A stretch of DNA of 43,256 nt from Deinococcus sp. (GTDB lineage: Bacteria; Deinococcota; Deinococci; Deinococcales; Deinococcaceae): NCBI RefSeq assembly GCF_025362455.1, contig NZ_JANYGJ010000008.1, forward strand, positions 1 to 43,256. The letters are read 5' to 3'. Shown one piece after another: positions 7,920 to 15,700 of this stretch. The notes beneath the pieces were generated by a model that searched no databases, had not been told where the DNA came from, and worked only from the letters and a program-made list of their open reading frames with translations. The position numbers and the translations under genes were made by a program. Each line of letters begins with the position of its first letter. The stretch's first letter is position 1.

Positions 7920-8249
7920 TCACAGTTCCAGCACGTACAGCACGCCGTCTGCGATGTCGGTGCGGTAGATCTGGACCGGTTTGACGGCGGGCAGGGTTTT
8001 GGGCTTGCCGGTGCTCAGCTCGAATTTGGCACCGTGCTTCTCGCAGGTGATGCGGCCCATGACCACCTCGCCGCCCAGCAGCGGAAAGTGCTGGTGAGTG
8101 CAGTTGTTGCGCAGGGCGAAGTACTGCCCGCCGTCGTTGATGACCACCACCGACTGACCGGCGACCATCACCTCGGTCTGGGAGCCGTCTGGTAGGGCGT
8201 CTAAGGGGCCGACAGCAATGCGGCCCGTTTCACTGATCTGCTCACTCAT
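7920..8249 (-). CDS. Rieske [2Fe-2S] ferredoxin-like protein
   Basis: A 109-residue, single-domain Rieske protein. The cluster ligands are present as C-x-H (NCTHQHFPLL) and C-x2-H (ITCEKHGAKF), with 17 residues between the motifs. There is no membrane anchor or signal peptide, so it should be a soluble electron carrier like those of dioxygenase and nitrite-reductase systems. No oxygenase or reductase partner is nearby. The ATG at 8249 lies 6 nt after TACACT on the minus strand (8261-8256), fitting a leaderless mRNA. An in-frame start 18 nt upstream would lie in the promoter. Confidence 0.92.
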   Translation of the reverse strand: MSEQISETGRIAVGPLDALPDGSQTEVMVAGQSVVVINDGGQYFALRNNCTHQHFPLLGGEVVMGRITCEKHGAKFELSTGKPKTLPAVKPVQIYRTDIADGVLYVLEL

Positions 8250-8270
8250 GGGCCGAGTGTAGAGCACAAC

Positions 8271-9042
8271 TCAGACGCCGCAGCCGCTCTCCAGCACCTT
8301 CTTCGGCCCAGTCGTCGGCCCAGTCGTCGGCCCAGTGGCGCTCGTCCAGGTCCAGGCGTCGTAGGTCGTGCCCTCGTGATAAGACTCGGAGGTGACGATC
8401 TCCAGGCGACCATCGCCGTTGAAGTCGGCGACACCCTTCAGACTCTCGCGCAGGCCCAGGCGGAGCGCCAGTTCCGGGTCGCTGGACGCCCCCAGCACCA
8501 CATCGGCGCCCAGCACAGCGGTGTTGAGCTTGCCGTTCATGACAGAGCGCAGCAGCAGCGAGTAATCTCCGGTTGCCGAGTTGACCGGCGGTGAGAGCAG
8601 GTCGCCTTCCGGCCTGGCAAAGTGCGTCGCCTCGATGATGACTTCCTGGCTGCCGTCGCCGTCCAGATCGGCCCGCAGGACCTTGACGAGATCGACCACC
8701 GGACTGTTCAGGCCGCGCCGCTGCAATTCCTGGCGAATGACCTGCCGATACGCCGGGTTGGCCGTCGGCACCACCGTGACCGGGCGGGGCCGAGCCTGAA
8801 TACTGTCCAGCACGGCCAGCGCACCCACGTTCTCACCGAAGCCCGGCCTGAAGGCCACCGAGAAGGAGTCCGGGCAGGGCGCGTCGTACGAGACCGGCGA
8901 GCCGCCCGTGACCGTGACGGGCGCTCCCCTCAGCGGCTGGACCCGGTAGCGCGTGTCGGCCTTGACCCTCGGTACGGCGGCAGGCAGGCGCCCCGGCACT
9001 CAGCAGGCTCAGCCCTGCCAGCACGCCTCTGACCATGTTCAT
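8271..9042 (-). pseudogene. Exported FG-GAP/VCBS-like protein with a 1-nt frameshift
   Basis: The main part (about 240 codons) encodes an exported-looking protein with two calcium-binding-like repeats, RADLDGDGSQEVIIEA and VADFNGDGRLEIVTSE, typical of FG-GAP/VCBS proteins. Its frame has no good start. The signal peptide (MVRGVLAGLSLLSAG) lies upstream in another frame. Removing one G from the GGGG run at 8991-8994 joins both into a protein of about 256 residues. The start codon is unclear: ATGs at 9042 and 9036 are both in frame with the signal peptide, and a 12-bp tandem repeat precedes them. It is either a real lesion, a phase-variable tract or a sequencing error. Confidence 0.7.
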
Positions 9043-9072
9043 ACCTGGGTTCATGCCTGGGTTCATGCCTGG
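9037..9072. repeat. 12-bp tandem repeat, three units
   Basis: Three copies of GTTCATRCCTGG sit directly at the start of the frameshifted exported protein. On the minus strand each unit supplies an in-frame ATG (Met-Asn-Pro-Gly), so copy number changes the choice of start codon. Confidence 0.75.
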
Positions 9073-9089
9073 GCCCACACGGCCTGCCT

Positions 9090-10064
9090 CTACGCTTCCT
9101 GACGCCCCGATGCCAGCAGCGCGTCGATCAACTCGGCCTGCTTCACGGCGTCGTCCGGCAGGAATCTCAGGGCCTCCTGAGCGCTTGCGGCCCGCTGAAA
9201 GTGGGCGACCATCTGCGCGTAGCCGTCGCTGGGGGCGAAGGTCTCGGTGCGCTCGCCCACGCGCAGGGTCAGCGGTGAGCGGTTGTTGGAGGCGAAGGGG
9301 TCGGCCATGTCGAGCTGGCCCGCCGTGCCGATGAGGCTCAGGTGCGGCCTGCCCGACCAGTCGAAGGCGGCGCTGACACTCGCCAGCGCCGAACCGTAGT
9401 CCATGACCGCACTGACGCCCAGGTCGATGCCCGTGCCGGGGTGCTCGCCGGACCAGCGCACCCTGGCGCTCGCACTCTGCGGTTCGCCCAGCAGCAATCG
9501 CATCAGGTTCAGCGGATAGCAGCCCACGTCGAACATCGAGCCGCCGCCGAGTTCAGGGTGCCAGCGGAAATCGTCCGGGTTGCTGAGGGTAAAGCCAAAT
9601 TGGCCCTGGTAGAGCCGCAGTTCGCCGAGTTCACCACTCGCCACGATCTCACGGATACGGGCAATATGCGGCTGGAAGCGGTAAGCGAAGGCTTCGAGCG
9701 ACAGCGAGCCGGACGCCTGCGACACGCGGGCGAATTCGGCGGCTTCCAAGGCGTTCATGGCCAGGGTCTTCTCGGTCAGGGCGTGTTTGCCCGCTTGCAT
9801 GGCGGCCTTGCTCCAGGGCAGGTGCAGACTGCCGGGCAGCGCGTTGTATACGAAGTCGATACCGGCGTCCACCACGTCCTGATAGGTGCCGAGGTGGGGA
9901 ATCTCCCAGGTCCGGGCGAACTCACGGGCGTGATCGGAGGCCGGGTCGCGGACCCCTACGATGTCCACCGCGCCGCCGGAAGCGCGGATGGCCGGAATCA
10001 GGGCGCGGGCGATGCGGGCGGCGCCGAACAGGCCCCAGCGCAGGCCAGAAGTCGAGTTGGTCAT
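9090..10064 (-). CDS. Gfo/Idh/MocA-family oxidoreductase
   Basis: A 324-residue NAD(P)-dependent oxidoreductase. The N-terminal Rossmann fold starts RWGLFGAARIARALIPAI (about 9-26). Downstream the family motif EKP appears as EKT (TEKTLAMN, about 97-104), a variant seen in dimeric dihydrodiol dehydrogenase-like and glucose-fructose oxidoreductase-like members. The C-terminal substrate domain has GGGSMFDVGCYPLNLMR (about 173-189), with Asp and His-equivalent positions partly recognisable. The substrate is unknown, probably a sugar or inositol-like alcohol. TAGACT on the minus strand (10076-10071) lies 6 nt before the ATG, which suggests leaderless translation. It is divergent from the repeat-flanked gene at 10259. 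Confidence 0.92.
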   Translation of the reverse strand: MTNSTSGLRWGLFGAARIARALIPAIRASGGAVDIVGVRDPASDHAREFARTWEIPHLGTYQDVVDAGIDFVYNALPGSLHLPWSKAAMQAGKHALTEKTLAMNALEAAEFARVSQASGSLSLEAFAYRFQPHIARIREIVASGELGELRLYQGQFGFTLSNPDDFRWHPELGGGSMFDVGCYPLNLMRLLLGEPQSASARVRWSGEHPGTGIDLGVSAVMDYGSALASVSAAFDWSGRPHLSLIGTAGQLDMADPFASNNRSPLTLRVGERTETFAPSDGYAQMVAHFQRAASAQEALRFLPDDAVKQAELIDALLASGRQEA

Positions 10065-10121
10065 GGGGGGAGTCTAGCGCCGGGGGTCTGCCGAAGTTTT
10101 TCAGCCAGCGTTCACCGACCC

Positions 10122-10248
10122 TAGAGCAGTAGTCCGAATTACGCCACGGGGAAAACAGCCTCCCCGCGCCTCCATTCTGCGTCCTGCTCAGTCAAAACTA
10201 CTCGCTCCGCTCGGTCATAAAAAGGGTCTTTTTATGACATCTGCTCTA
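10122..10248. mobile_element. 127-bp MITE-like repeat, copy 1
   Basis: The unit begins TAGAGCAG and ends CTGCTCTA, a perfect 8-bp terminal inverted repeat starting with TA. It contains a 10-bp stem, TCATAAAAAG / CTTTTTATGA, near the right end. It has no open reading frame. It is about 95% identical to the copy at 10611-10737, in opposite orientation. A TA at both ends suggests TA target duplication of the IS630/Tc1 type. Its last TA is the start of a TACAAT -10 box for the gene at 10259. Confidence 0.8.
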
Positions 10249-10258
10249 CAATCAGCAG

Positions 10259-10591
10259 GTGCAAACCCGTTGCGTCCGTATTCGGCTCAAACCCGGCAGC
10301 CTGGAGCGCGTCCGCGAGTGGGCCGCCGAGATCGATGCCCGGCGAGCCGAGGCGCTACAAACGCTCGAAGACGAGGGCCTGACTCTGGAATGCTTCTTTT
10401 TAGAGACGACGGAAGAGGGAGATTTCCTGATCGGCTTCACCTGTGCCGACAACTTCGAGCAGGCGCAGGCCACCGTGGAACGCTCCCTGCACGCCATCGA
10501 CGCCTATCATCAGGAGTTCAAACGCGACACCTGGGAATCTGGGCGGCGGCTGGAACTCCTAGTCGAGTTGAGCCGTATCCGCGCACCCTGA
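10259..10591 (+). CDS. DUF6176-like small protein
   Basis: A 110-residue alpha/beta protein that resembles DUF6176, a ferredoxin-like (dimeric alpha-beta barrel) family. It starts MQTRCVRIRLKPGSLERV, and the core ECFFLETTEEGDFLIGF followed by a helix-rich end fits that fold. The function is unknown. The start is a GTG with no ribosome-binding site, 6 nt after TACAAT (10247-10252), so it is probably leaderless. The gene is enclosed by two inverted 127-bp repeats, which end 10 nt before its start and begin 19 nt after its stop. It could therefore have moved with them, or be driven by an element-borne promoter. Confidence 0.8.
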   Translation: MQTRCVRIRLKPGSLERVREWAAEIDARRAEALQTLEDEGLTLECFFLETTEEGDFLIGFTCADNFEQAQATVERSLHAIDAYHQEFKRDTWESGRRLELLVELSRIRAP

Positions 10592-10610
10592 TCTGCCCCA
10601 GCCCCTCACC

Positions 10611-10737
10611 TAGAGCAGATGTCATAAAAAGGGTCTTTTTATGACCGAGCGGAGCGAGTAGTTTTAACTGAGCAGGACGCAGAATGGAGGCGCGGGGAGG
10701 CTGTTTTCCCCGTGGCGTAATTCGGAGTGCTGCTCTA
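10611..10737. mobile_element. 127-bp MITE-like repeat, copy 2 (inverted)
   Basis: Reverse complement of the element at 10122-10248, with about six differences including the 3-nt hairpin loop. The termini are again TAGAGCAG and CTGCTCTA. Its right-hand TA falls inside TATACT (10736-10741), the apparent -10 box of the GMC oxidoreductase gene. Confidence 0.8.
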
Positions 10738-10749
10738 TACTCCCCACAC

Positions 10750-12348
10750 ATGCGACCTGATTTTGTCATCGTCGGCGCGGGCTCTGGCGGCTGCGTGCTG
10801 GCGCGGCGGCTGCTCGATTCCGGTGCCCGCGTGCTGCTGCTGGAGGCGGGCGGGCGCGGCAACCATCCGCTGATTGCCGCCCCCGCCGGGTTTCCGAAGC
10901 TGTTCAAAAGCAAACTCGACTGGGCCTTTTACACCGCGCCGCAATCCCACCTGGGCGGGCGGCGGCTGTACTGGCCGCGCGGCAAGGTGCTGGGCGGCAG
11001 CAGCGCCACCAACGCCACCATCTACATTCGCGGCTCACAGCAGGATTTCGGCGGCTGGAGCGGCCCAGATCATCGAGGGTCGGCTGGCTGGGGTGAGGGC
11101 TGGAGCTGGGCCGACGTGCTGCCGGTCTACCGCTCGCTGGAGCGCTTCCGGGGCGACGAGAGCGAGACTCGCGGCACAGGCGGGCACCTGCACGTGGGCG
11201 AGCGGGTCACCTCGCACGCGCTGTCACACGCCTTCGTGGCGGCGGCGCGGGCGCAGGGCGCGGCGGTGGGTTCCAGCTTCAACGACGGCCTTCATGCGGG
11301 CGCCGGGCTCTACGAGTCCAACCACCTGCGGGGCGTGCGCCAGTCGGCCTTCAAGGCGTTCGTGGAGCCGGTGCTGGGGCACCCTGACCTGACCGTGCTG
11401 CCCCACGCCCAGATGCTGGAACTATTGTGGGAAGGCCACCGGGTCGTGGGCCTGAGCTTCCGGCACGGCGGTAAGGTCAAAGAGGTGCGGGCCGGGGGCG
11501 TGGTGCTGGCGGCAGGCACGGTCCAGACGCCGCAACTGCTGATGCGCTCCGGCATCGGGCCACGGGCTGAGTTGGAAAAACACGGCATTCCCCTGCGGGT
11601 CCACTCGCCGGGCGTGGGCGGAAATTTGCAGGACCATCCCGCCGTGCCGGTGATCTTCAGCTCGACCATTCCCAGCCTGGACGGCGTGAACGAGCTGGCG
11701 GCGCTGGCCGAATGGGCCTTCAAGCGCACTGGCCCGCTGACCAGCAACGTGGCCGAGGCGGGCGCCTACGCCCACGCCCGGCCCGGCCTGAGCGCGGCTG
11801 ACCCGCCCGACATCCAGTTTCATTTCGGCCCGGCCTATTTCCGCGACCACGGCTTTACCAGGCCGCCCCCCGGTTCGGCTCCCCACCACTTCTCGGTGGG
11901 TCCGGTGCTGGTGGACGTCCGCAGCCGGGGCCGCCTGAGCCTGCACAGCGCTGACCCCGACGCGCCGCCGATCATCGACCCGCAGTACCTGGCCGACGAA
12001 CGGGACCGTTCAAGTCTGATCGCCGGGGTGCGGCTGGCCCGGCAGATCGCTGCCGCGTCGCCGCTGGCCGAACTGAGCGGCGGCGAGGTGCTGCCGGGGC
12101 TGGCTGCCCAGACGGACGCCGAGATTCTGCGCTTCATCGAATCCGAGGCCGCGACCTTCTACCATCCGGTCGGCACGGCGGCGCTGGGCGACAGCGACGA
12201 GTCGGTGGTGGACCGGAGATTGGCGGTGCGCGGAGTGCTTGGCCTGTGGGTCGCCGACGCCAGCGTGATGCCGCACATCATCCACGCCAACACCAACGCC
12301 ACCGCCATGATGATCGGGGCGCGGGCGGCGCAGTGGCTACAGGAGTAG
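10750..12348 (+). CDS. GMC-family flavin oxidoreductase (choline dehydrogenase-like)
   Basis: A 532-residue FAD enzyme of the glucose-methanol-choline family. The dinucleotide-binding motif is VIVGAGSGG (about 6-14), followed by LLLEAGG. GGSSATNATIYIRG (about 80-93) is the first GMC signature. GTVQTPQLLMRSGIGP matches the second, PROSITE-type signature. The C-terminal end has FYHPVGTAALG with the catalytic His and HANTNATAMMIGARAA with the second catalytic residue (Asn). It would oxidise an alcohol, passing electrons to oxygen or a carrier. The substrate is not clear; choline is only one option, and no bet genes are nearby. The ATG is 8 nt after TATACT. The HEAT-protein gene follows after 2 nt and is probably translationally coupled. 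Confidence 0.92.
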   Translation: MRPDFVIVGAGSGGCVLARRLLDSGARVLLLEAGGRGNHPLIAAPAGFPKLFKSKLDWAFYTAPQSHLGGRRLYWPRGKVLGGSSATNATIYIRGSQQDFGGWSGPDHRGSAGWGEGWSWADVLPVYRSLERFRGDESETRGTGGHLHVGERVTSHALSHAFVAAARAQGAAVGSSFNDGLHAGAGLYESNHLRGVRQSAFKAFVEPVLGHPDLTVLPHAQMLELLWEGHRVVGLSFRHGGKVKEVRAGGVVLAAGTVQTPQLLMRSGIGPRAELEKHGIPLRVHSPGVGGNLQDHPAVPVIFSSTIPSLDGVNELAALAEWAFKRTGPLTSNVAEAGAYAHARPGLSAADPPDIQFHFGPAYFRDHGFTRPPPGSAPHHFSVGPVLVDVRSRGRLSLHSADPDAPPIIDPQYLADERDRSSLIAGVRLARQIAAASPLAELSGGEVLPGLAAQTDAEILRFIESEAATFYHPVGTAALGDSDESVVDRRLAVRGVLGLWVADASVMPHIIHANTNATAMMIGARAAQWLQE

Positions 12349-12350
12349 CG

Positions 12351-13553
12351 ATGGAAGTCGTCCTGAGCGTGTATATCAGCGATCATCTGCTGCACCTGCA
12401 CGACGCCGCGCAACCCGTGGGCACCGACTACGACTGGCCCGACACGACTTTTTCCGTGAACAACGGCGGCGACGTCTGCATCAGGCTGGACCGGGCGGCG
12501 GGCAGGGTCGTGGTCGTGTTGTCCTCCTACACCTTCGACCCGGACGAGCCCGGTGAAGACCGTCCGTTCGCCTTGCCGGAACTCGATCCGCCGTACTGGC
12601 AACACTGGGACCATATCGAGCGCGGCGTCATCAACTTAAGCGGTGAGATCATCCTGTGCGATTCCTGGCACGACTCGGTGACCGGAACCGATATGGTGCC
12701 CTTCGGCCTGTGCCACCTGCTGATCTTCTTCGGCGGCCTAGGCAGCGGCGACTACGACAGCGACAACGGCGCCGATTATCTCAAGCTGGTGATCTGGCCG
12801 GTGGCTCCCGACGAGCCCTGGGCATTTGAGCCGGTGGTGCTCAAGCAGTGGCAGCGACCTGATGGCGATGACCGCAGCACCGTCGCCCAGAACGCGCGGG
12901 CGGGCCGCAGCGAGAGCGAGTTGCTGGCGAGCCTGGCAAGCCCAGACGAAAGTGAGCAGCTTCACGCCCTCCTGGCGCTGGGAGCACTGGGCACCGAAAC
13001 TGCGATTCAGGCGCTGCAAGCCTTCGCAGCCTCGGCGAAAGACCACGACGATGAGGCCCAGCAAATCGCCACCTCGGCGCTCGGCCTGGCCGGTGACGCC
13101 GCGCTGGACGCGCTGCACAGCCTGCTGCTCAGCCCAAGCGCGTCCGTTCTTATCCGGGCCTTGCAGGTCTTCCGTGACCGGGGGCAGATCAGCGCCCGCT
13201 GGCCGAATATCACCGCCTGTCTGCGCTCGCCTGAGCCGGAGGTGCGGCAGTGGGCCGTGAGCAGCTTCTCTGAACTCAAGCAGCCCGCCGATCTGTCGCT
13301 GCTGGCGCCGCTGATGGCTTCAGGCAACAGCGATCAGCAACACACCGCCCTCCAGGCCCTTGAGCGCTGGCAGTCCGGATCAGACGGCGGGCCACCCCGC
13401 TTGTTACCGGTAGAATTGCTGGCGCAGGTGCGGGCACTCGACGGCTCCGGCGAGCAGGTCAAGGCCCGTGTTGTGGGTTGGGAATCTCTGGGTGAGGTGG
13501 CAGCGAGGGTGCTTGGCGGTGAGCGCAATAAACGCTCACCGCCAAGCGGCTGA
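12351..13553 (+). CDS. HEAT-repeat protein, unknown function
   Basis: A 400-residue protein. The N-terminal half (about 1-175) has no family I recognise; it is rich in Trp, Asp and beta-strand patterns (EVVLSVYISDHLLHLHD, LCHLLIFFGGLGSGDYD). The second half (about 190-360) consists of helical repeats of the HEAT/PBS-lyase type, e.g. LHALLALGALGTETAIQAL and IATSALGLAGDAALDAL. The ATG is 2 nt after the stop of the GMC gene, with an AGGAG site inside that gene's end, so the two are probably coupled. It may act as a scaffold; a link to the oxidoreductase is inferred only from coupling. Confidence 0.75.
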   Translation: MEVVLSVYISDHLLHLHDAAQPVGTDYDWPDTTFSVNNGGDVCIRLDRAAGRVVVVLSSYTFDPDEPGEDRPFALPELDPPYWQHWDHIERGVINLSGEIILCDSWHDSVTGTDMVPFGLCHLLIFFGGLGSGDYDSDNGADYLKLVIWPVAPDEPWAFEPVVLKQWQRPDGDDRSTVAQNARAGRSESELLASLASPDESEQLHALLALGALGTETAIQALQAFAASAKDHDDEAQQIATSALGLAGDAALDALHSLLLSPSASVLIRALQVFRDRGQISARWPNITACLRSPEPEVRQWAVSSFSELKQPADLSLLAPLMASGNSDQQHTALQALERWQSGSDGGPPRLLPVELLAQVRALDGSGEQVKARVVGWESLGEVAARVLGGERNKRSPPSG

Positions 13554-13624
13554 AGCGGTCTATCCCCCTCCAATGCCGCCCGGCACTACCGTGAGCTGCC
13601 CCGGCCCATGTTCTACTTGCGGCT

Positions 13625-14797
13625 ATGAAACTTCTGCTGTGGCCCGCGCTGCTGGCATTGAGCCTGCCCGGCAACGGCCTGGGCGCCGCGCTGAGCACCG
13701 GCCTGGAAGACGACGCCCGGACCGTTTTGAGTTACGGACCCCGCGTGGCGGGCAGCCCGGCGGGCGAGCAGGCACGGCTCTACTTAGAGGCGCAGTTTCG
13801 TGCCCTGGGTTACCAGACCCGGCGCGAAGCCTTCACCTACCCGCGCTTCGATGATCTGGGTTCGGAGGTGAGGGCGGGCCATCAGGTGCTCAGAGGCTAC
13901 GCGCTCCAGAACTCCGCCGGGGGCGAGGTCACGGCGCTGTCAGTGCGGGTGCCGGGTGTGGGCAGCGCGGCGAATTACGTCGGTCTGGATGTGCGCGGCA
14001 AGGTGGCGGTGGTCAGCCGGGGCCAAACGACCTTTTTGCAAAAAGTCCGGGCCGCTGCCGAGGCAGGCGCCGCCGGGGTCGTCATCGTCAATTCAGCTGC
14101 GGGCGAGCTGCGCGGCACGCTGGGCGAGCAGGCCGAACTGCCGGTGCTGGGCGTTTCGTCTGACGTGGGCGCCGCACTCACGGACGGCTTGCCGCTGACC
14201 CTCAGCGTGCGGGTGCGCCGGGGCGAGGTGCAGGGCGTCAATCTGGTGGCCTTCAAGGCGGGCCTGACCGGGCCTGACCTGCTGCTGGGCGGCCATCTGG
14301 ATTCGGTGCTGGGCGCACCGGGCGCCAACGACAACCTGTCGGGCAGCCTGGCAGTGCTCGAAGTGGCCCGGCGCGTCGCCAACACCCCACTGTCGGCCCG
14401 CAGCTTTTTTGCCCTCTTCGATGGCGAGGAAGACGGCCTGCGCGGCTCCCGCGCTTTTGTCAAGGCCAACGCGCCCAGCCTGGAGCGCCTGAAGGCCATG
14501 TTCAACTTCGACATGGTGGGCGTGGCCGCGCAGCCGTTGACCCTGGGCGGAGACGCGAAGCTGACCGGCGTGGCCCAGCGCGTGTCGAGCGCCGCTGTCA
14601 ACGACGCAGCGCCGGGCGGTAGCGACCACGTACCCTTCGCGGAGGCGGGCGTGCCCACCCTGTTTTTCCACCGGGGCCTGGACGCCAACTACCACCAGCC
14701 AGGCGACAGCCTGCTCGATCTGGAGCTGGTGCGCGGCACGGTGGACACGGCGCTGAGCATCGCGGCTGAGGTGCTGAGTCCGGCAGTCGCCAGATAG
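13625..14797 (+). CDS. Secreted M28-family zinc aminopeptidase
   Basis: A 390-residue exported metallopeptidase. Residues 1-21 form a signal peptide (LLWPALLALSLPGNGLGA). A protease-associated (PA) domain covers about 90-205. The catalytic M28 domain has the zinc ligands in order: GGHLDSV (His), PGANDN (bridging Asp), GEEDGLRGS (general base and ligand Glu), NFDMVG (Asp) and NYHQPGD (His). All five are present, so it should be active. It probably releases N-terminal amino acids from peptides outside the cell, fitting the proteolytic lifestyle of Deinococcus. The start ATG has no clear ribosome-binding site. Confidence 0.93.
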   Translation: MKLLLWPALLALSLPGNGLGAALSTGLEDDARTVLSYGPRVAGSPAGEQARLYLEAQFRALGYQTRREAFTYPRFDDLGSEVRAGHQVLRGYALQNSAGGEVTALSVRVPGVGSAANYVGLDVRGKVAVVSRGQTTFLQKVRAAAEAGAAGVVIVNSAAGELRGTLGEQAELPVLGVSSDVGAALTDGLPLTLSVRVRRGEVQGVNLVAFKAGLTGPDLLLGGHLDSVLGAPGANDNLSGSLAVLEVARRVANTPLSARSFFALFDGEEDGLRGSRAFVKANAPSLERLKAMFNFDMVGVAAQPLTLGGDAKLTGVAQRVSSAAVNDAAPGGSDHVPFAEAGVPTLFFHRGLDANYHQPGDSLLDLELVRGTVDTALSIAAEVLSPAVAR

Positions 14798-14807
14798 CAC
14801 AGTGGGT

Positions 14808-15377
14808 TCAGCCGTGCAGCTCGCGGGCTACCGGCTCGGTGACGCTGAAGTCGGTGAATCTGGCCCGGAAGCCGGAGCGCTCCGGTGAGCAGCACATCAA
14901 CCCGACCTGGCAGACCTCCGGCAGCGGCAGGTACGCCAGGCGCGAGAGTTGCCAGCGCCCGGCAGCGCCTTGAAACTGCACCCGCAATGCGGTGCCGTGC
15001 CGGGTCAGGCGAATGCTGACCTTGCCGCGCAAATCAGGCAGCGCCAGCACCGACCAATCTGAGAAGTCGCGGGTGACGACGGTGCTCAGGTGCGGCAGAC
15101 CGTCGGTGTATTCGATGCCGGTCTTGAGCCAGGTGGTCTCACTGACGCGCAGCATCAGGCCGAGCTGGTCGTAGAGCGCCTCGTACTCACCGTCCAGGGT
15201 CACGCTGGCGGTGAAGTCGCCGCTCACTTCGCGGAACAGAAAATGGCCGTCGTCACGGATAAAGCCGTAAAACGTCTGCCGCCAGAAGTCAGTGCGCTCG
15301 CCTGTGCTGACGCTAAGCATATCGGCGGTGGCGCTCCACTGCGGCGGTTCGTTCAGCCAGTGCAGGTTCTCGAACAT
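14808..15377 (-). CDS. DUF1349 (concanavalin-like) domain protein
   Basis: A 189-residue protein matching the DUF1349 family, beta-sandwich proteins with a concanavalin A/glucanase-like fold. It starts MFENLHWLNEPPQW. Characteristic segments are DFWRQTFYGFIRDDGHF (about 24-40), VTLDGEYEALYDQLGLMLR and WLKTGIEYTDGLPHLSTVVTR. It has no signal peptide. The family is thought to bind or process carbohydrates, but no activity is established. The start at 15377 is supported by AAGGA about 7 nt upstream. The ORF stays open to 15581, but that part is encoded by repeats. Confidence 0.88.
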   Translation of the reverse strand: MFENLHWLNEPPQWSATADMLSVSTGERTDFWRQTFYGFIRDDGHFLFREVSGDFTASVTLDGEYEALYDQLGLMLRVSETTWLKTGIEYTDGLPHLSTVVTRDFSDWSVLALPDLRGKVSIRLTRHGTALRVQFQGAAGRWQLSRLAYLPLPEVCQVGLMCCSPERSGFRARFTDFSVTEPVARELHG

Positions 15378-15542
15378 GGAGTGTCCTTGTGGGGGCAAAA
15401 GGCCGGTGTAGGGAACGGGATGGAGCGTCAGGGCGGCGTGTGATACAGGATTAACTTGATTCCCAGCCATTTTGGTGGAACTCGGTTGACCCCTCTCCTG
15501 CGGAGCTGTACCAGTCGCCCCTTGCAGGAGAGTCGCAGACCT

Positions 15543-15584
15543 GAGGAGTGGCGCCCTCATGGGGAGGAGTGGCGCCCTCATGGG
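15543..15584. repeat. 21-bp tandem repeat, two units
   Basis: Two identical copies of a 21-bp unit beginning GAGGAGTGGCGCCC (15543-15563 and 15564-15584). It is immediately followed by the 17-bp array. Confidence 0.8.
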
Positions 15585-15585
15585 C

Positions 15586-15636
15586 GTCCGTTCACGACGA
15601 CAGTCCGCTCATGACGACAGTCCGTTCACGACGAGT
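15586..15636. repeat. 17-bp tandem repeat, three units
   Basis: Units at 15586-15602, 15603-15619 and 15620-15636 follow GTCCGYTCAYGACGACA with few changes. Together with the 21-bp array they interrupt a copy of the dispersed repeat seen intact at 5152-5178. Confidence 0.8.
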
Positions 15637-15700
15637 GCTTGCAGAGGGGGCCACCGAGCGGCGTTCCCGCTGCATGCAGCAGATTCTTTTTAATCCCGCA

